Notes: a model not told the origin generated them from the sequence alone. DNA of 64,000 nucleotides from Lysobacter enzymogenes (GCF_017355525.1 NZ_CP067395.1:2914001-2978000); one strand, 5' to 3'; counted from the stretch's first letter, positions 1-8,841 are shown. Translations and numbers: made by a program.

Positions 1-1
1 T

Positions 2-472
2 GTGGTGCCGCCGACGCGCGCGGACGTCGCGGTCAGCGTCGTCCATCCCAGCACCGCTTCGCCGCGCGGCGACTACAGCTACACCGTCACCGTGACCAAT
101 CGCGGCCCGCAGCGCGCGCGCAACGTCGGCGTCGGCTTCGCCATCGACGCGCCATCGTTCGCCTCCTCGATCTTTCCGGTGCCCGCCGGCTGGACCTGCG
201 AGGATCCGCTCGCGGGCGACACCAAGAACGCCTTCTCGTGCAGCGCTGCGGCGATGCAGGTCGGCGCGAGCGCGACGTTCACCATCACCGGACCGGCCGC
301 GCTGATTCCGGATTTCGTCATCCGCGGCGTCACCCTGGCAGTCACCGCCACGGCCACCTCGATCGACACCGACGCGAGCAACAACAGCGTCCAGGCCGAG
401 ATCAAACCGGCGCGGGATCTGACGCCGCCCGAGCCGTGCGCCATTTCCGAACCGTGCGAGGTTTTGCTGTAA
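2..472 (+). CDS. DUF11-type surface/secreted protein, C-terminal fragment
   Basis: The frame is open from the window edge and ends at 470-472, so this is almost certainly the 3' end of a longer gene; the GTG at position 2 is not a convincing start. The fragment of about 156 residues reads as a beta-sandwich repeat of the DUF11 (CARDB-like) class: a strand with 'YTVTVTNRGP', then 'GWTCE', and a Cys pair typical of these extracellular repeats, ending in a short Cys-containing tail. DUF11 repeats are found in secreted or cell-surface proteins with adhesive or structural roles. A second, complete protein with three such repeats is encoded at 34572-36632. Substrate and partner are unknown. Confidence 0.6.
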   Translation: MVPPTRADVAVSVVHPSTASPRGDYSYTVTVTNRGPQRARNVGVGFAIDAPSFASSIFPVPAGWTCEDPLAGDTKNAFSCSAAAMQVGASATFTITGPAALIPDFVIRGVTLAVTATATSIDTDASNNSVQAEIKPARDLTPPEPCAISEPCEVLL

Positions 473-573
473 GCCCGATCCGAATCCGCCGCGCTGCGCA
501 CGGATGCGCATCGCGCCGGTTCGCAGTCACGGCGGCGATGCCGTAACGTCGCCGCCGCGGCGATCGTCCGACC

Positions 574-607
574 CGCGAACTCCGGCCCCGCGCCGGAGTT
601 CGCGTTT
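574..607 (+). terminator. Rho-independent terminator-like hairpin
   Basis: A perfect 12-bp stem (574-585 with 593-604) closes a 7-nt loop and is followed by TTT. It lies about 100 nt after the stop codon of the DUF11 fragment and probably ends that transcript. From 608 to about 1000 I see no gene or clear site. Confidence 0.55.
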
Positions 608-1018
608 CCACGCTCGACACATTTGCCGAAGCAGGCGATTCGAAAGCGCGCCGCGCGATGAATGCGCGGTGCGGCAAGCGCAAACCGCGCCGGCCATCGC
701 GGCCTGCCGCGCGCGTGCGGCGCTTGTCATCGATACCCATAGCCACCGCAGTCGCCGATCCGGCACATGCGCACGCGAGCTTCAGCGCTCAGTCCGATGC
801 GGTACGGTTCACGACGGCGCATTCACGCAACGCCCGCATGCCGCGGCTAACTGCCGGGCCGGCATGAAAAAACTCCGCCGCGCCCGGGATTTCGCGCTCG
901 GCTCGTCTGCGGGCCGATTCGCGCGAACTGCGACGCCTAGCGTTTTTTCTTTCGCAATGCATGCCGCACCGCGCAACGTCGCTTAACCCCGCTTTCGGTA
1001 TCATCCGCGCCAGACGCA

Positions 1019-1165
1019 GCGCCCCCGGTTCATCTCGGGGGCGCCGCGGCTTTAGCCCGGCCCGGAACCTCCGTCGCTTTGCGACGGTCTCCGGACCCAG
1101 CCGTCTGAAGCTGACCAGCGCGCCCGGCACTGGATCCGGGACCGGAACGATTCGGACCTCATCCC
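1019..1165 (+). promoter_or_regulatory. Structured 5' leader upstream of the 2-oxoacid dehydrogenase genes
   Basis: Two hairpins lie between a plausible start region near 1008-1018 and the start codon at 1186. The first is a 9-bp stem, 1019-1027 with 1036-1044. The second is a nested stem with core CCGTCGC/GCGACGG at about 1070-1087, flanked by CCGGA and TCCGG. A TATCAT hexamer near 1008 could be a -10 element. The layout suggests a structured untranslated leader; it matches no riboswitch class that I recognise. Confidence 0.3.
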
Positions 1166-1185
1166 CACCTGAGGACCTTCTCCCG

Positions 1186-2256
1186 ATGACCGTCGCCGCG
1201 ACGTTCGAAATCGAATACCTCCAATACCTCGGCGCCGACGGCAAACCCGTCGCCGAGATTCCGGCCGCGTTCAAGGACGCCAGCACCCTGCTGCCGCTGT
1301 TCAAGCAGATGCTGTTCGTGCGCACCTTCGACAGCAAGGCCATCGCCCTGCAGCGCACCGGCAAGCTCGGCACGTATGCCGCGTGCCTGGGCCACGAAGC
1401 CACCCACGTCGGCATCGGCGCGTCGATGAAACCTGATGACGTGTTCGCGCCGAGCTACCGCGAATACGGCGCCCAGTTCATGCGCGGCGTGCAGCCGCGC
1501 GAAGTGCTGATGTACTGGGGCGGCGACGAGCGCGGCAACGACTTCGCCGGTCCGCGCAAGGACTTCGCCTGGTCGGTGCCGATCTCGACCCAATGCCTGC
1601 ACGCCGCAGGCGCCGCACTGGCGTTCAAGCTGCGCAAGGAACAAAACCTCGCCGTGGCCTGCTGCGGCGACGGCGGTTCGTCCAAGACCGACTTCTACGC
1701 CGCGCTCAATTCCGCCGGCGCTTACCAGCTGCCGCTGATCCTGTGCGTGATCAACAACGGCTGGGCGATCTCGGTGCCGCGCAAGGCCCAGACCGGCGCC
1801 AAGACCTTGGCGCAGAAGGGCATCGCCGGCGGCCTGCACTGCCTGCAGGTCGACGGCAACGATCTGATCGCGGTGCTCGAAGGCATGCGCCGCGCCGCCG
1901 AGCTCGCGCGCAACGGCGACGGCGGCAGCGTGATCGAATTCATGACCTACCGCCTGCACGACCACACCACCGCCGACGACGCGCGCCGCTACCGCGACGA
2001 GGCCGAGGTCAAGGACGCGTGGACGCGCGACCCGATGCCGCGCCTGCGCACTTATCTCACCGACCAGGGCGTGTGGAACGAGGAACTGGAAAAAGCCTGG
2101 CTGGAGGAATGCGGCAAGAAGGTCGACGTCGAGATCAACGCCTATCTGGAAACGCCGGTGCAGCCGGTCGAGGCGATGTTCGACTTCCTTTACGGCGACA
2201 TGCCGGCGGACCTCGCCGCGCAACGCGAACAGGCGCTGCAGGAGAACCGTCGATGA
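1186..2256 (+). CDS. pdhA: 2-oxoacid dehydrogenase E1 component, alpha subunit (PDH/BCKDH type)
   Basis: Thiamine-diphosphate-dependent subunit of the alpha2beta2 E1 that decarboxylates a 2-oxoacid and passes the acyl group to lipoyl-E2 in the cytoplasm. The 356-residue product carries the ThDP/Mg motif GDG at 161-163 and NN at 190-191, exactly 26 residues apart, and the ending 'HDHTTADDARRYR' typical of the alpha subunit. The start at 1186 was chosen because GAGGA sits 10 nt upstream and homology begins there; the frame is open further upstream without support. The stop overlaps the beta subunit start (ATGA). The alpha2beta2 form is shared by Gram-positive-type pyruvate and branched-chain dehydrogenases. 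Since Lysobacter membranes are rich in iso-branched fatty acids, a branched-chain substrate is plausible; the sequence alone does not decide. Confidence 0.9.
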   Translation: MTVAATFEIEYLQYLGADGKPVAEIPAAFKDASTLLPLFKQMLFVRTFDSKAIALQRTGKLGTYAACLGHEATHVGIGASMKPDDVFAPSYREYGAQFMRGVQPREVLMYWGGDERGNDFAGPRKDFAWSVPISTQCLHAAGAALAFKLRKEQNLAVACCGDGGSSKTDFYAALNSAGAYQLPLILCVINNGWAISVPRKAQTGAKTLAQKGIAGGLHCLQVDGNDLIAVLEGMRRAAELARNGDGGSVIEFMTYRLHDHTTADDARRYRDEAEVKDAWTRDPMPRLRTYLTDQGVWNEELEKAWLEECGKKVDVEINAYLETPVQPVEAMFDFLYGDMPADLAAQREQALQENRR

Positions 2257-3284
2257 ACGCCGCCACCCAGAGCAAGATCGAAACCGCGCAGACCGCCGCC
2301 ACGCCGGCCGCGATCACCCTGATCGAAGCGATCACCCAAGCGCTCGCCTACGAGATGCGCAACGACCCGAGCGTGCTGGTGCTCGGCGAGGACGTCGGCG
2401 TCAACGGCGGCGTGTTCCGCGCCACCGCCGGCCTGCAGCAGATCTTCGGCAGCGAGCGCGTGCTCGACACGCCGCTCGACGAAACCACCATCGCCGGCCT
2501 CAGCGTCGGCCTCGCCGCGCAGGGCATGAAGCCGGTGGCCGAAGCGCAGTTCGACGGCTTCGTCTATCCGATGCTCGATCATCTGATCTGCCACGCCGCG
2601 CGCCTGCGCCACCGCACCCGCGGCCGTTTGACCTGCCCGCTGGTGCTGCGGGTGCCGTGGGGCGGCGGCATCCGCGCGCCGGAACACCACAGCGAAGCCA
2701 ACGAAGCCTTGTTCACCAACGTGCCGGGCCTGCGCGTGGTGCTGCCGTCGTCGCCGGCGCGCGCGTACGGCCTGCTGCTGGCGGCGATCCGCGATCCGGA
2801 TCCGGTGATCTTCTACGAACCCAAGCGCATCTACCGCCAGTACAAGGAAATCGTCGCCGACGACGGCGAGGCGCTGCCGCTGGACGTGTGCTACGTGCTG
2901 CGCGACGGCAGCGACATCACCCTGGTCAGCTGGGGCGCGCAGGTCAAGGAAGCGCTGGAAGCCGCCGACAAGCTCGCCGGCGAAGGCATCAGCGCCGAGG
3001 TGATCGACGTGGCCACGCTCAAGCCGCTGGACTTCGCCACCATCGCCGAATCGGTGGCCAAGACCGGCCGCTGCGTGATCGTGCACGAGGCGCCGAAGAC
3101 CGCCGGTTTCGGCGCCGAAATCGCCGCGCGCCTGGCCGAGGAATCGATGTACGACCTGCTCGCGCCGGTCGAGCGCGTCACCGGCTTCGACACCCACATC
3201 CCGCTGTTCCGCCTGGAAATGAAGTACCTGCCCAGCGTCGACAAGATCGTCGCCGCGGCCAAGCGCACGCTCGGCCACGGCTGA
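2253..3284 (+). CDS. pdhB: 2-oxoacid dehydrogenase E1 component, beta subunit
   Basis: Partner of the upstream alpha subunit in the E1 heterotetramer. The 343-residue product has the transketolase pyrimidine-binding fold in the N-terminal half ('LGEDVGVNGGVF', 'DTPLDE', 'GGGIRAPEHHSE') and the C-terminal transketolase domain ('LVSWGAQVKEALEAA'). It overlaps the alpha gene by 4 bp, so the two are surely translated together. The usual length of the family is about 325-345 residues. The first 20 residues are Ala/Thr-rich and non-conserved. E2 follows after 152 nt, and no E3 (lipoamide dehydrogenase) gene is seen in the window. Confidence 0.92.
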   Translation: MNAATQSKIETAQTAATPAAITLIEAITQALAYEMRNDPSVLVLGEDVGVNGGVFRATAGLQQIFGSERVLDTPLDETTIAGLSVGLAAQGMKPVAEAQFDGFVYPMLDHLICHAARLRHRTRGRLTCPLVLRVPWGGGIRAPEHHSEANEALFTNVPGLRVVLPSSPARAYGLLLAAIRDPDPVIFYEPKRIYRQYKEIVADDGEALPLDVCYVLRDGSDITLVSWGAQVKEALEAADKLAGEGISAEVIDVATLKPLDFATIAESVAKTGRCVIVHEAPKTAGFGAEIAARLAEESMYDLLAPVERVTGFDTHIPLFRLEMKYLPSVDKIVAAAKRTLGHG

Positions 3285-3436
3285 GCGATGGGTTCGCGCC
3301 GGGGTCTTCGCCGCGCGCCGGATCGCTGCATCCTCCGGCGCGCGTCGGCGCGCGCAGCGATATCGCGCCCGAACCCGGCATCGAGCCGCGACGAACGCAA
3401 CGACATTCGAAAGCATTCAATTAGGGACGACCGGCA

Positions 3437-4816
3437 ATGAGCGATACCAAGACCTTCCTGCTTCCCGACCTCGGCGAAGGCCTGCCCGACGCGACCATCG
3501 TCGAATGGTCGGTCAAGGTCGGCGACACCATCCGCCTCGACGACACCCTGGTGTCGATGGAGACCGCCAAGGCCGTGGTCGAAGTGCCCTCGCCCGTGTC
3601 GGGCAAGGTACTCAAGCTGGCCGGCGCCGCGGGCGACGTGATCGTCACCGGCACCATGCTGGCCGAGTTCGAGATCGATCCGAACCTGCCGCAACGCGCC
3701 GACGGCCAGGACACCGGCCACCACCACGGCGGCGGCCACGCCGCGCCGGCGGCGCCCGCGCCTGCGAAGGCGGAAGCAGCGCCGGCCAAGGCCGAAGGCG
3801 GCGAACGCGCCGACAGCGGCACCGTGGTCGGCGCGATGCAGTCCTCCGACGCCGTGCGCAGCGAACAGGCGGTCGCGGTCGGCGGGGTCAAGGCGATGCC
3901 GGCGGTGCGCGCGCTGGCGCGCAAGCTCGGCGTCGACCTGGGCCGCGTGCGCGCCACCGGCGCCGACGGCACGGTCAGCAGCGACGACGTCAAGCGCGCC
4001 GCCGCCGACGGTTCGGCCAAGGCGGGTTCGATCAGAGCCGGCGCCGCGCCGGCCGCCGCGGTCGCGCCGCGCGCGGCTGAGGTCGCACAAGCGCCCGCTC
4101 CCGCCGCCGCGCCCGCGCGCAGCACCTTGTCGCAGTCGGGCCGGCCGATGCGCACCCAGCCGCCGGGCGCCGCCGTCACCGGCCAGCCCGAGCAGCTCAA
4201 GGGCGTGCGCCGCAACATGGCGCGGGTGATGGCCGACGCGCACAGCAAGGTCGTGCCGACCACGCTCGCCGACGACGCCGACATCCACGCCTGGGCGCCC
4301 GGCAACGACATCACCGGCCGCCTCGTGCGCGCGATCGTCGCCGCATGCAAGGCCGTGCCGGCGCTCAACGCCTGGTTCGACGGCGACAAGCTGACCCGCA
4401 CCCTGCACCCGCACGTCGACATCGGCATCGCCGTGGACACCGACGACGGCCTGTTCGTGCCGGCGCTGCGCAACGCCGACGTGCTCGACACGCGCGGCGT
4501 GCGCGAGGCGATCAACCGCCTGCGCGTGCAGGTCGAAGACCGCAGCATTCCGGCCTCGGAACTGACCGGCTACACCATCTCGCTGTCGAACTTCGGCATG
4601 TTCGCCGGCCGCTACGCGACCCCGGTGGTGGTGCCGCCGACGGTCGCGATCGTCGCCGCGGGCAAGGGCCGCCACCAGATGACCCCGGTCATGGGCGGGT
4701 TCGAATCGCACAAGGTCATTCCGCTGTCGCTGACCTTCGACCACCGCGCCTGCACCGGCGGCGAGGCGGCGCGGTTCCTGAAGGCGATGATCGACGATCT
4801 GGCGCGGGCGAACTGA
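3437..4816 (+). CDS. Dihydrolipoamide acyltransferase (E2) of the 2-oxoacid dehydrogenase complex
   Basis: Core subunit that takes the acyl group from E1 and transfers it to CoA. The 459-residue product has one N-terminal lipoyl domain (residues 1-80; lipoylated Lys45 in 'METAKAVVEV'), an Ala/Pro-rich linker with a His patch, a peripheral subunit-binding domain (about 148-190, 'AMPAVRALARKLGVDLGRVR'), a second Ala/Pro linker and the catalytic domain (about 255-459). One oddity: in the C-terminal HxxxDG catalytic motif, His436 is present but the Asp position is Thr440 ('DHRACTGGE'). The leader before it (3285-3436) may hold its own ribosome entry. It probably forms one transcript with the two E1 genes. 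Confidence 0.88.
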   Translation: MSDTKTFLLPDLGEGLPDATIVEWSVKVGDTIRLDDTLVSMETAKAVVEVPSPVSGKVLKLAGAAGDVIVTGTMLAEFEIDPNLPQRADGQDTGHHHGGGHAAPAAPAPAKAEAAPAKAEGGERADSGTVVGAMQSSDAVRSEQAVAVGGVKAMPAVRALARKLGVDLGRVRATGADGTVSSDDVKRAAADGSAKAGSIRAGAAPAAAVAPRAAEVAQAPAPAAAPARSTLSQSGRPMRTQPPGAAVTGQPEQLKGVRRNMARVMADAHSKVVPTTLADDADIHAWAPGNDITGRLVRAIVAACKAVPALNAWFDGDKLTRTLHPHVDIGIAVDTDDGLFVPALRNADVLDTRGVREAINRLRVQVEDRSIPASELTGYTISLSNFGMFAGRYATPVVVPPTVAIVAAGKGRHQMTPVMGGFESHKVIPLSLTFDHRACTGGEAARFLKAMIDDLARAN

Positions 4817-4925
4817 GCCCCGCGTCCGGCCCGCACCGACGCGTGCGGGACGGACGCCGCCGCGGCGATCCGGCCGACCGGATCGCCGCGCGCATTCCCC
4901 GCGAAATCGAACGAGCTCGCCGCCC

Positions 4926-5693
4926 ATGCCTGCTTCAACGCCGCCCACGATCGAAGGACAGCCCTCGGTTCTGCTGGCGCAATGGGCGCTTCGCGCGGAA
5001 GACGCAACGACGCTGGGCATAACGTCCGCGCGCGAATTTTTCGTCTACGGCGCCAAGGCGCCCGCTCCCGCGTACGGCCCCGACGCCTGGCGCAGCGAAT
5101 ACGCGGTGCGCGAACGCCGCGCCGACGGCGCGACGCTGCAACACCATCTGGCCCAGCGCGAGGGTCATCGCAGCGCGATGTGGATCGCCGCCGATGCCGA
5201 CAACGCCGACGAGATGGCCGACATGATCGCGCCCTCGGCCATCGCCTGCCTGACCGCGAAGCCGCGCTGGAAACGCGACGCCGGCGCGATCCCGGTGCGC
5301 GCCGACGGCGGTCTGTACGTGTTCCTCAAACAGTTCTACGTGCCCGACCGCGCCGACTTCCGCGCGCGGTTCCACGGCGGTTTCTCGCTGTTCCTGTTCG
5401 CCACGCCGCGCGACGGCGACGGCCTGGAACTGGCCCTGTTCGAGCAGGACATGAGCGAGCAGACGGCGGAAGACCACTACCGGCTCGAGGAGCGCATCGG
5501 CCGCTTCCTCGCGGCGCCGCGCGATCTGGCCAGCGTGGAAGCGCTGATCCGCGCCGGCGACCCGCACTTCCACGCGTTCGTGCTCGAAAGCCCGCACAGC
5601 ACCCGGCCGGTGCTGGAAGCGCTGCTCGGGCACGCCAAGACCCAGGCGCTGAAGAAGGCCATCCAGAAGCGCATCGCCGGGATGTCGGCCTGA
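4926..5693 (+). CDS. Conserved hypothetical protein
   Basis: A 255-residue acidic, soluble protein with no signal peptide or membrane segment; I do not recognise a family with confidence. It has a patterned hydrophobic core ('GGLYVFLKQFYVPDRADF', 'GFSLFLFATPRDGDGL') and a C-terminal helical region ending in a basic 'KALKKAIQKRI'-like tail. The codon bias matches its neighbours and the GC pattern by codon position supports translation. It follows the E2 gene after 109 nt on the same strand, but that distance gives little evidence for a shared function. Confidence 0.6.
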   Translation: MPASTPPTIEGQPSVLLAQWALRAEDATTLGITSAREFFVYGAKAPAPAYGPDAWRSEYAVRERRADGATLQHHLAQREGHRSAMWIAADADNADEMADMIAPSAIACLTAKPRWKRDAGAIPVRADGGLYVFLKQFYVPDRADFRARFHGGFSLFLFATPRDGDGLELALFEQDMSEQTAEDHYRLEERIGRFLAAPRDLASVEALIRAGDPHFHAFVLESPHSTRPVLEALLGHAKTQALKKAIQKRIAGMSA

Positions 5694-5847
5694 CCGCGGT
5701 CCGGACGGTTTCCAGTCGGCCCGCGGCGACGGCGAAGAACGACGAACGAGCCTGAGCGCCCGGCGCGGCCCGCCGGCACCGCGCAGCCCCCTTCCCCAAA
5801 ACGAGCAACCGCGACTGCGATCACGGCGGTTCTTCCTTGCGCGTCTA

Positions 5848-5862
5848 GGAATAATAAATTCC
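5848..5862. promoter_or_regulatory. AT-rich palindrome upstream of the first M23 gene
   Basis: GGAAT and ATTCC are exact inverted arms around AATAA. In this GC-rich stretch it is the only AT-rich patch in the 325-nt gap before the peptidase gene, so an operator or promoter-proximal site is possible. The rest of 5694-6018 shows no gene. Confidence 0.3.
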
Positions 5863-6018
5863 GCCAGGAACGCGACAGGGAATATCGCTAGCGTGCGCTA
5901 TGCGACTCCGGCGCGCGCCGGCCGGGCCTCCTGTCAGCCCGGCCGGCGCCGCCCCGGAGCGCTCCGCCCGGTGCGCCGGCGCGGACGCGCAAGCCCATCG
6001 ACCGCTAGGGGATTCACC

Positions 6019-6819
6019 ATGAACCACCGCTCACGCCGCGCGCTCGCGCTGGCGTCGCTCGCCGGCAGCCTGCTGGCCGCCGGCGCCGCCCAGGCCGCCG
6101 CGCCGAACTTCCAGATGCCGTTCGCCTGCAACGACGTCTGGGTCGCCAACACCTGGGACGGCCACAAGCCCGCCAATTCGGTCGACATGAACCGCCCGGC
6201 CGGCGGCGGCTCCACCGCCGGCTCCACCGTGGTCGCCTCGGCCGCCGGCACCGTGCAGACCTCGACCTATTCCACCAACACCGGCTACGGCCATTACGTG
6301 GTCATCGACCACGGCGGCGGCTGGAAGACCCTGCACGCGCACCTGCAATCGCGCGCGGTCGCGGCCGGCGACAAGGTCAAGCAAGGCCAGAAGATCGGCG
6401 CTGTCGGCAACTCCAGCGCGATCTACACCCTCGCCCCGCACCTGCACTACGAACAGATCTACAACGGCGCGGTGCAGAAGGCGAAGTGGAACGGCGTGGC
6501 GCTGAAGTACTTCGAGAAGAAGAACTACACCAGCAAGAACAGCTGCGGCAGCGCGCCCGGCGGCGCGCCGGGCACGGTCGGCACCAGCGGTTCGCCGCTC
6601 AACGTGCGCTCCGGCCCGGGTACGAGCTACAGCGTCGTCGGCACGCTCGCCAACGGCGCCGCGGTGACGATCCGCTGCCAGAAGACCGGCGAAACCATCA
6701 GCGGCACCTACGGCACCAGCAGCCTCTGGAACAACGTCGGCGCGGCCGGAACCAACAAGTACATCCCCGACGCCTACACCCAGACCGGTTCCGACGGCCG
6801 GGTCGCGCCGGACTGCTGA
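6019..6819 (+). CDS. Secreted M23 family peptidase with C-terminal SH3-like domain
   Basis: Predicted zinc endopeptidase that cleaves peptidoglycan cross-bridges outside the cell. The 266-residue product begins with a signal peptide (basic MNHRSRR, hydrophobic core, AQA|A cleavage near residue 28). The M23 domain follows (about 30-175), with the HxH ligand pair in 'PHLHYEQ' and an upstream 'HKPANSVDMN' in which the likely His and Asp ligands are seven residues apart, unlike the canonical HxxxD. A bacterial SH3 domain ('SPLNVRSGPGTSYSVVG') ends the protein. The start has AGGGG upstream. A paralogue follows after 167 nt. Proteins of this type in Lysobacter lyse competing bacteria; that is family knowledge rather than something shown here. 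Confidence 0.85.
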   Translation: MNHRSRRALALASLAGSLLAAGAAQAAAPNFQMPFACNDVWVANTWDGHKPANSVDMNRPAGGGSTAGSTVVASAAGTVQTSTYSTNTGYGHYVVIDHGGGWKTLHAHLQSRAVAAGDKVKQGQKIGAVGNSSAIYTLAPHLHYEQIYNGAVQKAKWNGVALKYFEKKNYTSKNSCGSAPGGAPGTVGTSGSPLNVRSGPGTSYSVVGTLANGAAVTIRCQKTGETISGTYGTSSLWNNVGAAGTNKYIPDAYTQTGSDGRVAPDC

Positions 6820-6986
6820 CCGCCGCGCAGCGGCGCATCGAACAAGACGCGCAGCAACGCGCCGATGCGACCTGCGCAACTTCGCGCGACAGCGCATCAC
6901 GCAACGCAGCACGCCGCACCCGCCTCGGCACCCACGTAACCGAGGCCTCTGCCCAGCACTCCATCCATGCCAGAGAGGTTTCGACC

Positions 6987-7826
6987 ATGCCGACTTCCCG
7001 TATCCATACCCCGCCGCGCCGCCGCGCGCCGCGCACCGCCGCCCTGCTGGCCGTGCTCGGCCTCGGCCTGTGCGCCAGCGCCGCGCACGCCGCGCGCCCG
7101 AACTTCCAGATGCCGTTCGCCTGCAACCAGACCTGGTACGGCGACACCTATCCCGGCCACGGCCTGCGCTACGCCGTCGACCTCAACCACAAGCCGCGCC
7201 CGCTCAGCGACGCCGACCTCGGCTCGCCCGTGGTCGCTTCCGCCGCCGGCAAGGCGACCACCTACAACCCGCATCCGGGCACCGGCTACGGCAAGCTGGT
7301 GGTGATCGACCACGGCGGCGGCTGGACCACCTGGTACGCGCACCTGGACAGCATCGCCGTCGGCAACGGCGCCAACGTCAGCCAGGGCCAGAAGATCGGC
7401 ACGCTCGGCAAGACCACGCGCCCGGGCAACAGCATCTCCGCGCACCTGCACTACGAACAGCGCCTCAACGGCGACGACCAGAAGATCGTCTGGAACGGTT
7501 CGACCATCGTCTACGACCAGTACGAAGTCGCCTACAAGAGCCGCAACAGCTGCGGCACCGCGCCGGGCGGCGTCGCCGGCACCGTGCGCACCGCCGGCAG
7601 CCCGCTCAACGTGCGCTCCGGCCCGGGCACGACTTACAGCGTGGTCGGTTCGCTCGCCAACGGCGCCGCGGTGACGATCCGCTGCCAGAAGACCGGCGAA
7701 ACCATCACCGGCACCTACGGCACCAGCAATATCTGGAACAACGTCGGCGCGGCGGGAACCAACAAGTACATCCCCGACGCCTACACCTTCACCGGTTCCG
7801 ACGGCCGGGTCGCGCCGGATTGCTGA
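6987..7826 (+). CDS. Secreted M23 family peptidase with C-terminal SH3-like domain (paralogue)
   Basis: Tandem duplicate of the preceding gene: 279 residues with the same order of signal peptide (cleavage near 'AHA|ARP', residue 36), M23 domain and SH3 domain. Long blocks are nearly identical in the SH3 half ('NVRSGPGT.YSVVG', 'IRCQKTGETI'), while the catalytic half has diverged. Catalytic features are 'HGLRYAVDLN' and 'AHLHYEQ'. The start at 6987 has AGAGAGG about 8 nt upstream. The greater conservation of the SH3 half suggests either recent duplication or gene conversion in the targeting domain with a changing peptidase specificity. Confidence 0.85.
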   Translation: MPTSRIHTPPRRRAPRTAALLAVLGLGLCASAAHAARPNFQMPFACNQTWYGDTYPGHGLRYAVDLNHKPRPLSDADLGSPVVASAAGKATTYNPHPGTGYGKLVVIDHGGGWTTWYAHLDSIAVGNGANVSQGQKIGTLGKTTRPGNSISAHLHYEQRLNGDDQKIVWNGSTIVYDQYEVAYKSRNSCGTAPGGVAGTVRTAGSPLNVRSGPGTTYSVVGSLANGAAVTIRCQKTGETITGTYGTSNIWNNVGAAGTNKYIPDAYTFTGSDGRVAPDC

Positions 7827-7911
7827 CCGCATCGCCGCAAGCAACGACCCTCGCGGCGGCGCGTCCCGCCGCCGCGAGTCCGCCGCGCGCCGCGCGCGCA
7901 GGAGCACACGC

Positions 7912-8841
7912 ATGAACAACCCGCTGCAATTCGCCAGCGCCCTGCTCGCTGCCGCCGTGTTCGGCGGCATCGTCGGCAGCTCGCTGACCCGCGCCTCGGT
8001 CGCGCCGAACGCATCGCCGGCGCAAACGCGCGGCGGGGCGGCGAACGCCGCGCCCGCATCGGGCGCGCCGCGCGGCAACGATCTGGCCGCCTACACTTAC
8101 CCCGCGCGCGGCGCCGACAGCTTCGACCGCAACATCCAGCGCGCGCGCCGCGACCCGGCCTACCTGCGCGAACTGATCGGCAACTACCGCTTCGAAACCG
8201 AACTCGACCGCCGCGGCGCTCTGCTCGCGGTGCTGCAAGGCGTGGCCAACCAGGACGTGCTGCGCGCCGGCCGCGAACTGGCCGACAGCGGCGACCCGCG
8301 CCAGCGCCAGCTCGGCCTGGACCTGCTCAAGTCGTTCCCGCTCGACGTGACCGAAGTGCGCGAACTGCTGCAACGCCAGCTGCAGGACGAACGCGACCCG
8401 GCGATGCTCAAGCAGCTCGTCGACATGCTCGCGCCGACCGTGATCGCCAGCGAAGACGCCGCGCCCGTGCTGAACCGTCTCGACGCCCTGCGCCGCCACC
8501 CCGACCCGGCGGTGCGCGCCAGCAGCGTGCTGCAATCGGTGCAGTGGAACAAATCCGGCGACAACGAAGACATCCTGCACCGCGCCATCCTCGACAGCGA
8601 CGCCGGCGTGCGCCAGGCCGCGATCGCCGGCATCAACGCCAGCGGCGTGCGCTCGGACCGGCTCAAGGACGCCCTGCTCGCGCTCGCCGGCGACCCGCGC
8701 AGCGACGGCGAGACCCGCAACGCCGCGGTGTTCGCGCTGCAGAACTTCGCCATGAACCGCAGCGAATACGCGCTGTACCGCCAGGCCGCCGAACGCGCGG
8801 TCGACGGCGACGGTCACGAACGCGAGTATCCGATGCGCTGA
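7912..8841 (+). CDS. HEAT-repeat-like exported or membrane-anchored protein
   Basis: A 309-residue protein with an N-terminal hydrophobic segment (residues 7-27, 'ALLAAAVFGGIVGS') that could be a signal anchor, a low-complexity Ala/Pro linker, and then a run of paired helices with HEAT-like spacing ('RQLGLDLLKSF', 'PAVRASSVLQSV', 'AGVRQAAIAGI', 'ETRNAAVFALQ'). HEAT solenoids are protein-binding scaffolds. It lies 85 nt after the second M23 peptidase on the same strand, so it may act with the peptidases, for example as a periplasmic inhibitor, chaperone or secretion partner; that is inference from position only. Confidence 0.6.
   Translation: MNNPLQFASALLAAAVFGGIVGSSLTRASVAPNASPAQTRGGAANAAPASGAPRGNDLAAYTYPARGADSFDRNIQRARRDPAYLRELIGNYRFETELDRRGALLAVLQGVANQDVLRAGRELADSGDPRQRQLGLDLLKSFPLDVTEVRELLQRQLQDERDPAMLKQLVDMLAPTVIASEDAAPVLNRLDALRRHPDPAVRASSVLQSVQWNKSGDNEDILHRAILDSDAGVRQAAIAGINASGVRSDRLKDALLALAGDPRSDGETRNAAVFALQNFAMNRSEYALYRQAAERAVDGDGHEREYPMR

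Noticed and set aside
504-986. Plus-strand frame of 160 residues upstream of the dehydrogenase cluster
   Set aside because: Arg/Ala-rich translation with no motif, no ribosome-binding site and codon use unlike real genes here; it also runs into the leader.
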